Shown: one piece after another, positions 14,501 to 25,435 of the stretch
Layout: each line of letters opens with the position of its first letter
How positions within the stretch are numbered: position 1 is the stretch's first letter
Origin: Paralichthys olivaceus
Lineage: Eukaryota > Chordata > Actinopteri > Pleuronectiformes > Paralichthyidae
Assembly (NCBI RefSeq): GCF_024713975.1
Contig: NC_091094.1
Coordinates: forward strand, 21,724,501-21,788,500
Length of the DNA: 64,000 bases
Reading direction: 5' to 3'
Notes under the pieces: model-generated
Told to the model about the DNA's origin: nothing
The model's input: the letters and a program-made list of their open reading frames with translations, nothing else
Database searches by the model: none
Program-made: the position numbers and the translations under genes

Positions 14501-16716
14501 TGAGTCTCAGGCTCATCTGAACCCTGTTCAGGTTTCTTCCTTACCAGTGATGCTGCAGGATGAGGGGTCTAATGTTACCTGTTAGCTCTGATTGGATACA
14601 TGATTCTATGCCCCTCTCCTTATTGATTACTTAAAAAAACTATATATCAAGTGTTAGTCTGTTTTTATGCCCTGGTAGACTCGGGTACTCTCCTGCAGGG
14701 CTCACTGCTTTAGTCTGATTTAAAAATCAGCATTTTATAGCTTGTCAACATCTGATGAACAATATTAAAAACAACCAAAATGAATCCTGTCAAAACGGTT
14801 ATAAAGAGTTAACTTAATAAGACCTACCCACATTTTCCCTGATACTCCCTCCACACCTAAAATTTTCTTCTCTAGTTATTCTGTCAGCAACAGGACTACC
14901 CACTGATCTAATAGTTGTGCAGTCACGTACTCTGGCACGGGTTCGGCTCCCCGCTGCTGCCGTTGGCGGGCCTCCAGGGACGATCATTGTAGAGTGGGGC
15001 ACACTTCTCACAGTGATCCCCCGCCGTGTGATGAGTACACAGGCACCTACCAGACACCTGGAAGACACATCTGGGCCTGCTCAGTTACTTCACCTACATT
15101 AGTGAATGTTACATGCATGCACCTGCTGCCTAGAGAAGGCTGTAAAGCAGATCCAGGCGGGTGTTGTTAAAGAGTTAATCGAGCAATTTAAAGCACTCTA
15201 ACAATTTTTTATTCCTGGAACGTCCTCACACCTCTTTATCCATGTCTGTTCTTTTACTTTGACATTAATTTACTCACACAGAAAAAGCTACTCACCACAT
15301 TACTGTCCTGACTAGTGTCTTGGCTGCTGTTGTGTGGTACACAATACTCAGCATGTCCGTGGCACAGGCAGGTCCCTTTGGCCAGTAATGTGTAAATGGC
15401 ATACGGTGCTAAGGCTGAGTTTTCTGTAGTGGATGTCAGTGCTGAGGCCGTGGGGGTTGCGCGTCCTGTCGGCTGGTTCAGAGGTGCAGAGCAGGTCTGA
15501 GCTTTGAGCAGTCTGATGCGGAGGTTGGTGAGGGTGAGGCGGGCAAGAGCCTCTGAACTGTAAGGGTCCAGTCTTTTAGCACCGCTCGGGTCTAATGTCC
15601 GTAATATTACCTGGAAATGAAAAGTAGACTGCATCAAACATTTTGCATCAGCTAAAAGAAATACATCATCTTTACGCGCATTCTCTCACCTCACCACCAC
15701 TGCAGGGTGTGGGACTGGTGTAACGAGATGTACACAAAGAGCCTGGCTGACTAAAATCATCAGCCAGACCAAACTCTGTGCTGCAATTGTTTGCAAATAA
15801 TTTAAGAGCCTCCCAGGTCCTTCCAAAGTCGGCTGAACGTTCAATGGCCATGGCAGCGGGCCGGGGCGACCTGAACACCAACACCACATGGGACAGACAG
15901 AACTGTGTTTCCAGATCCAACTGGATCTCGTCCTGCTGCTCCTGCACAGTGTTCCTCGCACCTGATGCCCACCAGGTCTCCGGGTTGGAGAAAGGGTCGT
16001 CGGTCATGTGAGAAGGTGGGTGAACGTCCTCGGGGCAGAGGTGAGGGGTCATGGAAGGATGGGGGCAAGCTGAGCATTGAAGGGAGCTGTTCCCACAGCA
16101 GCTGGAGAGGGTGGTGAGGGTCCTGCCGCTGGCCAGGTTCCCTATGGATGGACTACAGGCGTGGTCCACGCATCTGGAAACTGACACAGAGGGAGATGGA
16201 AATTAAATGAAAGGAATATTTAGATCAGTGCTTTTGTATCTGGTGACAGAAAGGTCAACAATCAAGGATAAAACCAAAGTCCAATTCATTGAGTTTATCA
16301 TGAATGTTTAATCAACCCGCCCCTTGTGCTGCTGCTGTGACAGAATCCTGCCCTGTCTCCATTGGATATCATGCTGACTCTCAGGTTACATGTGGGTCTA
16401 ATGGAAAGATGCAAGGCAGCTCCACTATAAAATCTATCTGCACCAAGTGTGACCATTGTTTCACTTTTATTTAGCAAAAAGAAACACATACAGTACAATT
16501 CTAATGGTTTCATGCATAGAACCACAACTGGAAAACAAGAAGCCGAGTTTAGGGACAACGGCACAACTGATGGGGAGAAAGAGCATCAGCAGTAAAGAGA
16601 GAATGATGATGTTCCTCCTCACCTGCTCCGTTCCGCGTCACAGCCAAAAACAGCCCACAGAGCACCACCAGAAACGGATGTGGACCCTTCTCCCCACGCA
16701 TACTAGACACTCTCAT
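11557..16716 (-). CDS. Netrin-4-like (beta-netrin type) secreted protein
   Basis: Secreted laminin-related protein. Exons in transcript order: 16623-16716, 15690-16180, 15296-15610, 14931-15057, 13993-14181, 13497-13713, 13251-13378, 13060-13128, 12787-12957, 11557-11693. They sum to 1,938 nt, 645 aa, with all phases matching. Layout: signal peptide about 1-30; laminin N-terminal (LN) domain about 34-235; Ser/Thr-rich linker about 236-264; three laminin EGF-like repeats about 276-475; C-terminal NTR domain about 522-645. Netrin-4-type blocks include SPRPAAM, CAPLYNDRPW, SGGVCDDC, GYWGFGD, LSAHDKG and RGCTCPILNPG. These match netrin-4 rather than netrin-1/3 or netrin-5. Known netrin-4 binds laminin gamma chains and disrupts laminin networks; the same role here is inferred. 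Exon 7 uses the acceptor at 13379-13380, the only one I found that keeps the frame. Human NTN4 is on another chromosome, so this is probably a paralogue. Confidence 0.88.
11966..12260 (+). mobile_element. Tc1/mariner-like DNA transposon remnant
   Basis: In the last intron of the netrin gene. It begins CAGTGACAAGAAAAAGTGTG and contains GTGAACCCTTTG, AGTGAACCCTTGGATT and AATTTTGGACCACTCC, phrases I recognise from a common fish DNA-transposon end and 5' region. No transposase frame remains. Family assignment is from memory, not a database search. Confidence 0.55.
14338..14470. mobile_element. CAGTGGTGGA-type teleost repeat fragment
   Basis: In netrin intron 4. Starts CAGTGGTGGAGAAGGAG and continues with repeated AAGTAAAAGTA-like phrases, typical of an abundant fish non-autonomous DNA-element family (probably hAT-derived). 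A related degraded copy lies at 31310-31720. Confidence 0.5.
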
Positions 16717-17260
16717 CCTTGTTTCTTCTGCCTTTACAACACATTACACGGTGCGACGAACGCCTTCCAGGAGAGACGAGTCCCAACATTATGTGGCGCT
16801 TATCTGAGGAACAAGCGCATTTCTGTGCCAATTACGCAATGCGCAAAACTGTCCGTGTGAAGTCAGGATGTTTTCTCCACCGGCCTCCCAGGAGTAATGT
16901 TGGAAAAGAAAAAAAAACTATTGAAGCTTGAGCATCCTCCGGGACACCTGAGGCCCCTCTCTGACAGAGGACTGAGCGCTCCAGGGTGCAGCCAAACAAA
17001 TAAGATCAGTTGTTAATCCCAGAATTAATGCTCCACGTCTGGAGAAAGAAATGTTGCTCGGTTCCATTTGATGGTTTGTCCATTTTGTTGCATGAGAAAT
17101 ACTTGTAATAATGTAAAAAATATGATCTATCATCATTAATACAAACAAACGAGAGAGATCCGAGGGCTCCGTGTCTCAGCCAAGGGCGCACGCTCCACGC
17201 AGAGGAGAGGAGCGCTCTATTTATGCCTGCCCCCACCCTCCACCCGCCCCCAAACACACA
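16717..17260 (-). promoter_or_regulatory. Netrin-4-like 5' UTR / promoter region
   Basis: Upstream of the netrin start codon on the - strand. At plus 17218-17225 the minus strand reads CATAAATA, a TATA-like box within GC-rich DNA that would place transcription start near 17190. If no 5' intron exists, the 5' UTR is about 470 nt. This is inferred from motif and base composition only. Confidence 0.4.
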
Positions 17261-17673
17261 CACACACATCTTCTCAGTGCGGGATGCGTGTGCGTGTGTG
17301 TTTTCCTCAGTCTGGCAAACTATTCACCCACGGGGACTCTGTGAGGGATCGTGCGCAGAGGAGGGAAGACTTGCGACTTTCACGGGCTCGTGGACACAGT
17401 TAATGTGAACCAGCCGCGCGGCGCATACCACACTACACACCAGCTCCCTGCACTGACTAACCAGGGCCTCGGAGTGTAAGGACGAGGAAATTAGTTCATC
17501 TGCTTCTGCTCTGCTGTCTCTCAGCTGCAGTAATTCCAGGTTACAGGAACTCACTTTGAAGTCCGTGCAGGAGGAAACCTGAGCAGGGAGACCAAAATAG
17601 TCCTCGGTGCGGTTTATTTGCAGCTTGACGGCGCATTGTGGCAGCGAGAGAATCTGACAGCTCCGGAGCTTTC

Positions 17674-17681
17674 ATGCAAAT
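17674..17681 (+). promoter_or_regulatory. POU octamer ATGCAAAT
   Basis: A perfect octamer (POU-domain factor site) about 960 bp upstream of the netrin start codon, in a GC-balanced stretch that does not look like repeat DNA. Single octamers arise by chance, so function is uncertain. Confidence 0.25.
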
Positions 17682-20600
17682 GAGCTGAAGAAAAGGGCCT
17701 TTCTCCCATCTGTCTGCCTGACTGGATAGATTACTGTGCCAGTCTTCATTATATCACTGGATAGTAAACACTTGGCCTGATAAATGACAGTCCCTCATTT
17801 TAAATTCCCTTTAACCACACACATCAGTCTTTTGTGGAGTTGAGTGAATAAACACCATTCCTTTACAGTTTTATGGCTCAGCTTCAATTACACTCAGAAA
17901 ATTGAAACAGACGCTCAGGATTGGATTGGTTTCCATAAATGTCTTTAATATCTAACCAACCGTTTACAGACCTGCCAGCTCTGCTTTCAGAGTGGAGAAC
18001 AAAAAGATTTATTAAGGAAAGGCACACGTGCCAATAACAATGATGATGATCTGCGTTCATACTGACATATATAGCCTATGATATGATTCTGTTTTAGGAG
18101 CAGCCAATAGTGGATCAATTACATAATTTCACCCAAGGAGACATCCTTAATGAGACATTTGTCCATACTGATTATAAATCTTTCTGCAAACGTTTTTCCA
18201 CCTACTATATCACTTTATCTTCATCTGTTGTACATTTGTCTTTTTTCACCTCTCCCTGGTCTTTCTTTCATCCCTTTGTCCCCCCTCCCCGCTTTCTCAC
18301 TCCAGCTACAGTGTCTGGAACACAATAAAAACCCCAGAGGCTCTCCTTCATCGTTACGCTTCTCCCTTTCGTCTCACTCCAGTGCTGCAAACAATATATT
18401 GAGAACAGGTTTTGATCGGGGTAACTCCATTTATGAGGGATTTGCTGCTGTCCGGTAATGTTAGTGGCATTCAAATAGTTTCTGGCTGATTTTGACTTAG
18501 TTCTGGTTCACTGGGACACATGGAAAAGAGATGTGTATCTTCTCACAGTTTGCAGGACAGGAGTACCTTTCTGCATTTTTATGTTTGAGGAATAAAGCTA
18601 ATGGTTACAGTCAGATCTTCAGTGTGGTCCAGCTGTGGTGGCCTTCACTGAAAAAATCCTGTTCGGCTTTTTTTGTAATTTTTGCAAGAAGACAGAGTGA
18701 GAAAACTGTCGTAAATGTAAGTCACTGAGGTTTGAGGTCAGGTTTTGTAGACCATATAGAGCCATAAAACGTTTTACCCCGACGTTCAAGTGCGAGTTAA
18801 CCATGTTTGGTTTCTCATTTTAGCTTTAAAGTGCAAAGCATGTTAAATTCCTAGTCACCTTAATTGTAATGTAGGCTAAGTCTTTGTGACATAGGAATGC
18901 AGTGCGGCTTACATCCTATACATCACACAGGGGTACCATCATAATTACAGTTTGATTATCCCATTATACAATTCATAAACACAAACAAAATACAATTCAT
19001 TGATGCAAAAATATTCTCATGACAACACTTAAATTTCTTTTGTGAATGAATATAAAACAAAGTTATAGATTAACATGTACTTCTGGGTGGTCCCTTTCAG
19101 ATCACAGATGAATGCAACACAATAGCTTTTATATCTAACAGTCATTGATAAACAATGTAATGAAAACTGTTATTTTCACCAGAAATGTCATCATAAACAG
19201 CCACCAGTTCAATGAGCTATTGAGTGAGTCAGAGATCTGCTTTGGTTTACCATAGTAAGGTTTGATGGCAAATAGCTGATAAATAGCGCAAATGGGCTCA
19301 CTCTCTTTTACAATGAAGGAACAAATCAAAAACATAATAGAAATGAAGAGAAGACATGTCATTGAACTTGGTGATAGAAAGTGGCTGTGTGGTTTGGCCT
19401 TCATGGTAGATGCTCATAAGTATCGCTCAGAATAGAACACGAAGCTCCGGGGCCCCAACCAGCTTTTCACCTCTCTGCTTTTAAATGTAAAAGTATTTGA
19501 AGCAAAATTGAAGGTGTGACAAGTACAATTTGGAAGTGGTAACATTGCCTTAACATCTAAATATGCTGGTGAAGCGGTTGCAATGCTCTTTCAGGCATTT
19601 AGATAGAGGTTTCAGGTCATAAAGAGTAAACAAAAGGAACCGTTTTAATGTGGAACCAGGTACATCATGAAATCACTGAGATGCAAAGCAACAACAAGCT
19701 CAAAGTTAACACTCTCCCGCTGGTTGAGCTCTATAACCTACAGCAGTTAGTACATTCTGCGGACACCTGCACTTGTGTAGCTGTTGCAAAGAATTAGTTT
19801 CACTTATAACGTACTGAGCCAAACCTGGCTACTGTGAGTAGCATCATCATCACTACCACCTGACATCAGACGCCTCACTAAAGAAAAGCCTTTCCTACCA
19901 TTGTATTCAAGAGGTTAGTGTGATAAATGTGTCCACCAATTTAGTTTGGGCCTCAAAGGATGTTTTAAAAATTGAAGTGACCCTCAAGACTAAAAATGTT
20001 CCCCACCCCACTTGATTCAATTAACACTTGAATAAAGATATATATAGTTTAAAACGTGTCAGAGTTTAAAACGTGTCGGATAAACAACAATCCACACAGC
20101 AGCGCGTTGCATGCCAATGTCTGTTTGCAAACTCCTTCTTCCCCCCCCCCGTACCTTTCAGCAAATTTACTCTCTCAATGTTCAGGATGTATCTTCATCA
20201 TGCCCCCCAGCTGTGAGAGGTCAAATACCAGCCAGGAAAGGTCACAGGGATCTCCTACCTGCCCCATGACTGCCTCTCTAATTGCTCCTCTTTCTCTCAT
20301 TTACAGAGTTTAATGGGGACTGGGGGAGAGCTGGGGTCAGATGAACAAGGACCCCTCCCATTCTTATAATCCACACTGTTTGTCCATGCTGCTCATACAT
20401 GCGTGCATCAAGCACATGCTGTCACTCCACACTTCTCCTTCTCCCGCCATGTCTTCTCTTGGCCTCTGTGTTCTACATGTCAGATCATATGTTCCTGCAG
20501 GGATGATGAGGATTAAGCTGCTTTCTTACATGATTAAACTACGTGTACTCATACTGGCTGACATGATCAGGCCTCAATTTGTTTCTCTAAATAGTTTATC

Positions 20601-22104
20601 TAATCACTTAGGCTTTGTGGATTTGGAACAGTTGTGTCTATACCAGTCGGAAATAAATTTCTTTTTGTTTTGGAGACTGTGGGGGTAAGAGCTTGACGTT
20701 ATCCACTGGCCCCAAGGGCAGCCAGTAAATGCCATGGTTAATTGGGTGTGCCTGAGTTTAAACACTGAGGTCAAAGTTAATTAAGTTAAGACTCAACGGT
20801 GTAGCTTTTGCAACATAAAACACACAAGTTTGATGTCTGCTTTTGACTATAGATCCACGAAATTCTAGACACTTGCACGATTTAAGGTCATCGTGTAATC
20901 CTTCCTTGAAAACCATTTAACACAGCTTGAAGTTAAAGGGTCAAGGTTAGAGGTTGACTGCAGAGATCTACAGTTCAGGCCCAATATATAAAATAAAAGC
21001 AAAAGGGCTGTATTTCTTCAAGACAGTTTGAGTCAGTCTGTTACTTTAATTTACTATCACTGAGCATAATAATTCATGAAGACTACTTACAAAGAAAGAC
21101 TCTCTCCTGCTGATGTTTGCTGTCATGATCCCCGTGTTATGGAGGTTTTCATCTAACGCAGAGACAGTAAAACAGTAGAAAAGTTAAAGTTAGTCTGTTC
21201 ACAATGTGTGTGTGTGTGTGTCTATGTGTGTGCGCACTAGGCCTCATGCATGATGGGTATCAACTGCATGGTGTTTCTTTGATGTGAGAGAATGAATGAC
21301 AATGATTAAGCTGTCAGACCGGAGACTGATAGAGGCCAGATGAGGCAGGATGACAAATCGAGGCCTCTGTGAAGCACTTGGGCCTGTTGCCAAACCAATA
21401 ATGCGTGCGTCTGTGAGCTTATGTGTGGATTTGTGGGTGTTTGTCCGTTGAGGAGTTACAGTCAAAAAACGCTCACATATGTGTATGTGACAGGGAAACT
21501 ATGCGGAACTGTTTCCATTTATTTTTTATTAATTTTTAATGAGGAGGAATGTCGGGAATGTTAAAGAGTGGCTCACTCGCAGAGCCTTCAGTCGAGCGGT
21601 GATGACTTATTTAGAGCTGAGACTCCTGTTTAATATTGGACAACAAATGAACATCCCAGACAGGCACACTTACAAACACACACTCCTGTTGTATGCCTGC
21701 CTGACTTATTTACATATGTTCCTGATGTCATTGGCTAACAAGCTCAAGATTTGCTTTTATGTGTCACCAGCGTGCTCACAAGCATGAAAACGTACAAACA
21801 CACTAAATTGCTTCATAACTGTTTTCTGTCTTTCCAGCGGCCACCCACATAAACTAACCAGAGCACACATTGGTTTTCTACCGCAAAAACAGACACAGAC
21901 GAGTTACTGATTCCCCTTCCAGCTCATGTTGCACACCCACATAGATGAAGCACACCGACTTGTTTTACAAAACAATTTATTTAACTCTCGCAAGCAACAT
22001 CAGTGGATACAAAGGAACCATAGTTAGGCAGTTAGTTATTAAAAATTACAAGTTTGCTGGAGGTCAGAGGTCAGACAGCAAAAAACATAATGCTTATACA
22101 TAAT

Positions 22105-22403
22105 AACCTCCACCAAGGAGGTTATGTTTTCACCCTTGACTGTTTGTTTGATGGTTGGTTTGTTTGTAAGCAAAACTAAACAAAAACTACTGGATGGATT
22201 AACATGGAACCTGTTTGAAGGATGGGACAGGAAAGGAGCGTTTTGGTGTGAGAGAGGTTGCTTTTTTGGACCATTTTTTACAGTTTTCCCTGGGAATAAT
22301 TCATGGCTGTTGATGAAAAAATTTGGCCCATTTAGGAGACTGATATCTATGAGTGAGTGCTATTTGGGGCAGCTTGATTGAATTTAAGGGGACTGTTGGG
22401 CCT
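22105..22403 (+). mobile_element. Teleost interspersed repeat (CCAAGGAGGTTATG family)
   Basis: Begins TAACCTCCACCAAGGAGG, continues with TTTGTTTG runs, ACTACTGGATGGATTA and GGATGGGACAGG, and ends near GGGGACTGTTGGGCC. These are hallmarks of a common fish non-autonomous repeat. Related pieces occur at 47080-47195, 55089-55487 and 57615-57840. Confidence 0.65.
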
Positions 22404-25300
22404 AAACTTTACATCACGGTGGTTCTCCCACTATGTTGAATATTTGAATCATCCCTTTTGTCGGACTTTGGTTCCCCTCCTAAAAGCTACTCTGAGAAAT
22501 GGAGCAAATGAAAGGAAAAATCAAACACAGCTGTTTGAGGTACTGAGCCACAGGTTAGGGGGTTCCAGACCACTTTGAGCCCCCTCCTCAACTCATTAAG
22601 CACGTCTTTATTGGCCAAGACTCCTCCTGTGATTCACCCGACCCATAACAGCCAATCCATTGCACAGGGGAGCACAAGGGGTCACAGTCTAACAGCAGCA
22701 CCTCAAAAAGCCAAATATCTCAACTGAATGGAGGGATGCCCCACAGGTACGCTGCTGGTATCTGCTGTGCTCTTGTAAAGTGCCCGGCTACAAAACATTG
22801 GTATTAATGTGACGTTTGCTACCCTTAATGTGGTTCTGTTTCATCTATGAATTGACACCAGTGACGTTCATTGGCCACAGTTGTGTTGTTGCTCCGATTC
22901 GATGGTCATTAAAAGAGGGAAAGTGCTTTGAGTTGTGTGCACTGATGGGTATTGCACTGATGGGTATACCGCGCAAGCGGTAGGTGTAAGTGATTTTTAC
23001 AATGTGCCCAAGAGTTTCCAATTTGTTTCTAGTTCTACAGTGCCAATGTGCAAACCATTTGGAAGAGTTTTTAGCTCTGTAGCAAATCACACCCACATGT
23101 TTTTTACACCTTTTTTTGGTATAGATAAATAGGTGTTCTCAAGAATTTCTGATGAGACTTTATCGGAAACTACAGCATACCCTCATATGTTTCCACTCCT
23201 GTTTGCAAATGCAAAATTAAAACAGCAGTAACGAAAGGGTGTGCCCACATTTGTGGCTGGATTATGGGTTTTTATGGGAGAAAAGAGGTACGTGGGAATA
23301 TTTGCGTCCTCTAAGCCCTCCGGGGCTTGCCTAACAATGTGACAGCGAGAGAGGCATAGCAAGTGTTTGATCCTATCAGCCAACATCTGGCCCTCAGGAG
23401 GAGCTAAAGTTAGAAGCACATGCTGATGTCATTACCGTGAAATTGGAGTTATATTCACAAAGGCATGACCTGCACAACGTCCTGATACTGTAAAAGTAGA
23501 GCAGTGGGAGGAGAGGAGGTAAATGAATAATATTAGGATTATAGGATGAAGAGGAAAGAGAATGGATGACACATATGTGTGATGGTGTAAATTACAAAAT
23601 TGACGTTTGTTGATTGATGCTGAGCCAGATTTTTCATGTCAGCATTTATCTACTGCTGGACTATTAGAGTGTGGACAGAAGAGTCAAGGGTGGATTAAAG
23701 CTGAGAAACCTGTTAGTTCTTTTTTTTTTTTTTTATCTTTCATCTCACCCAGATCTGCTGACCACATCTGTCCAATCAAGTCTCATCACCATGGTGGGCA
23801 TTCCGGCTCCAGAGATGGCTGCAACGCTGCCAACAAAACACTGGTAAGGGTCCACCACCTCATCAGAGACTTGTGGCTCTTGTGTGGTTTTTTCTCTGGC
23901 CCCAATCTCCTCACTGATGCAATCAATAGCACTAGGCATGTGTTGGCAATTAATAAACTGCTGCAGTCAAAATGATTTCAGGCCACTCTGATGTGATAAT
24001 GTCATCATTAGATGTGGGTTATTTAAACCCTTGGGGAAGTCTTTCATTTGGTTTCGGCTTCTCTCATAGGGTGAGGTCATTGTTTTGTGGCTGAGCTCCA
24101 TTTAGGAGACACCAGTGAAACTGACGGCCTCTCAACAAACATTTCAATAGGCTCATCTCGTGTAATGACCCAGTGTTGCACATACACTGCAGTATCCATG
24201 GCATCCATATCAAGTCACTCTGTGTAATTGACCTTTGCCCTTTGGCTCCACTGTAAAGCACTTTGTTAATGACCTTCTTCAAAGATGTAGGCCACCCCTG
24301 ACCCCTTTGTCCTCATGATCCCTTCCACAGCCAAGCACAAGAACTCCTGTTGATTTTCACACAGACTACACCTCAGCTACTCCCCACTCCCCTCTCGACC
24401 TTGATTTATCCCTATTTGCGTGGCAGCATGTCCTTCACAAGTGACACGTGAGGGTTCAGACACATGAGACTATTCATTTGTGCTTCGCTACCCAATCTCA
24501 GGCTGCTCTGATGGGTTTCAACTGAAGAGGCCAGGGGTAGGAGCAGGGGCCACAGTGCATGATGCCTCTGATCTACCATGGGAAACAGACAAGGTTATGA
24601 TGCCCCTGTGACCCAGGAGTGTGGGGATCGCACGGGTCAATGGGGTGTTCCCCCCTCATGGACATATTTGAGCTGTCATGAGTGTGAAAGGAAGAGTATG
24701 CATGTTCAAGCAAAGGAAAGTGTGCATTCCAATCAAATTCCTTTAGGTATCATTACTGCCATTACCATCACCATCTGCACCAGGAACAGCATGGGACGTG
24801 AGTGTTCTGGTGCTTACCTGTGGAGAACAAGGTCAAGGGAATGTCCCAGATGCTCAAAAGGCCAAACTTGTATGTATATAGTGTAGGTATATATCAAATA
24901 TGTATATGTTTTTAACATTTTGAGGCTTTGTTTTAGCGACTAGGATTTAGGAATTAAAGGTGGTTTGAATGAGAAATGGTCTCTCACCAGTGACACAGAG
25001 AAAATGGTTATAGTTTCTGCAAAGAGAGGGTCACATTTCTTCTATTCCTCTGCCTGGCTTTCATACTTCACTCCCTAGTTTCCCTCTTGTATTAAATGTA
25101 AGACATTTCTTGTTATTGGTTTGTCTGATTTAAAACTTGTTCTTTATTAGCATTGGTTTTTCAGAAGTAGCACCTCTACTTTCATTAGGCTACTGCTTTC
25201 TCTTGTACAATGCAAATAAAGCTATTCTATTCAGGTTATTTACTTACTTGCATGTATTTACAGTTAAATTCTATCACTTCTTTCTTTCTGTTGTGTTGCT

Positions 25301-25341
<41 letters not shown>
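25301..25341. repeat. CT microsatellite upstream of dnah1
   Basis: A CCCTCC(CT)n pyrimidine tract of about 40 bp, ending about 95 bp before the dnah1 start codon. Confidence 0.95.
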
Positions 25342-25344
<3 letters not shown>

Positions 25345-25363
25345 TCCATGACTGTTGTTGTTG

Positions 25364-25377
25364 GTTGTCATGGAGAT
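25364..25377 (+). promoter_or_regulatory. dnah1: RFX X-box-like site ahead of dnah1
   Basis: GTTGTCATGGAGAT fits the X-box pattern RYYNYY-N2-RRNRAC at every position but the last, and lies 59 bp before the dnah1 start codon. The preceding TGTTGTTG is FOXJ1-like. RFX factors and FOXJ1 drive motile-cilium genes, so the site fits its gene. It is a near-consensus call only. Confidence 0.45.
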
Positions 25378-25435
25378 AAACTTCCACTGAGAAACAGAGA
25401 TTCCAGCAGTTGAGCTTTAGCCTGTATTCACCATA

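Larger units (their letters stand above)
17261..25300. other. Intergenic region, no gene supported
   Basis: Eight kilobases between the divergent netrin and dnah1 genes. Open frames here are short, carry no recognisable family and lack paired splice signals. Contents that can be named: an ATGCAAAT POU octamer at 17674-17681 within a non-repetitive, possibly conserved stretch (about 17640-17720); a short GT microsatellite (21205-21232); a teleost interspersed repeat (22105-22403); a small 15-bp direct duplication near 22940-22968; and poly-T at about 23720-23735. Enhancers for either gene could lie here but none can be proven. Confidence 0.6.

Noticed and set aside
12787-16180. Netrin-5 or netrin-1/2 identity for the minus-strand gene
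   Set aside because: The LN domain is complete and the blocks SPRPAAM, CAPLYNDRPW, GYWGFGD and RGCTCPILNPG match netrin-4, while netrin-5 lacks most of this.
20056-20688. Two neighbouring plus-strand frames (85 and 115 aa) in the intergenic region
   Set aside because: No family resemblance, no promoter or splice context, composition like surrounding DNA.
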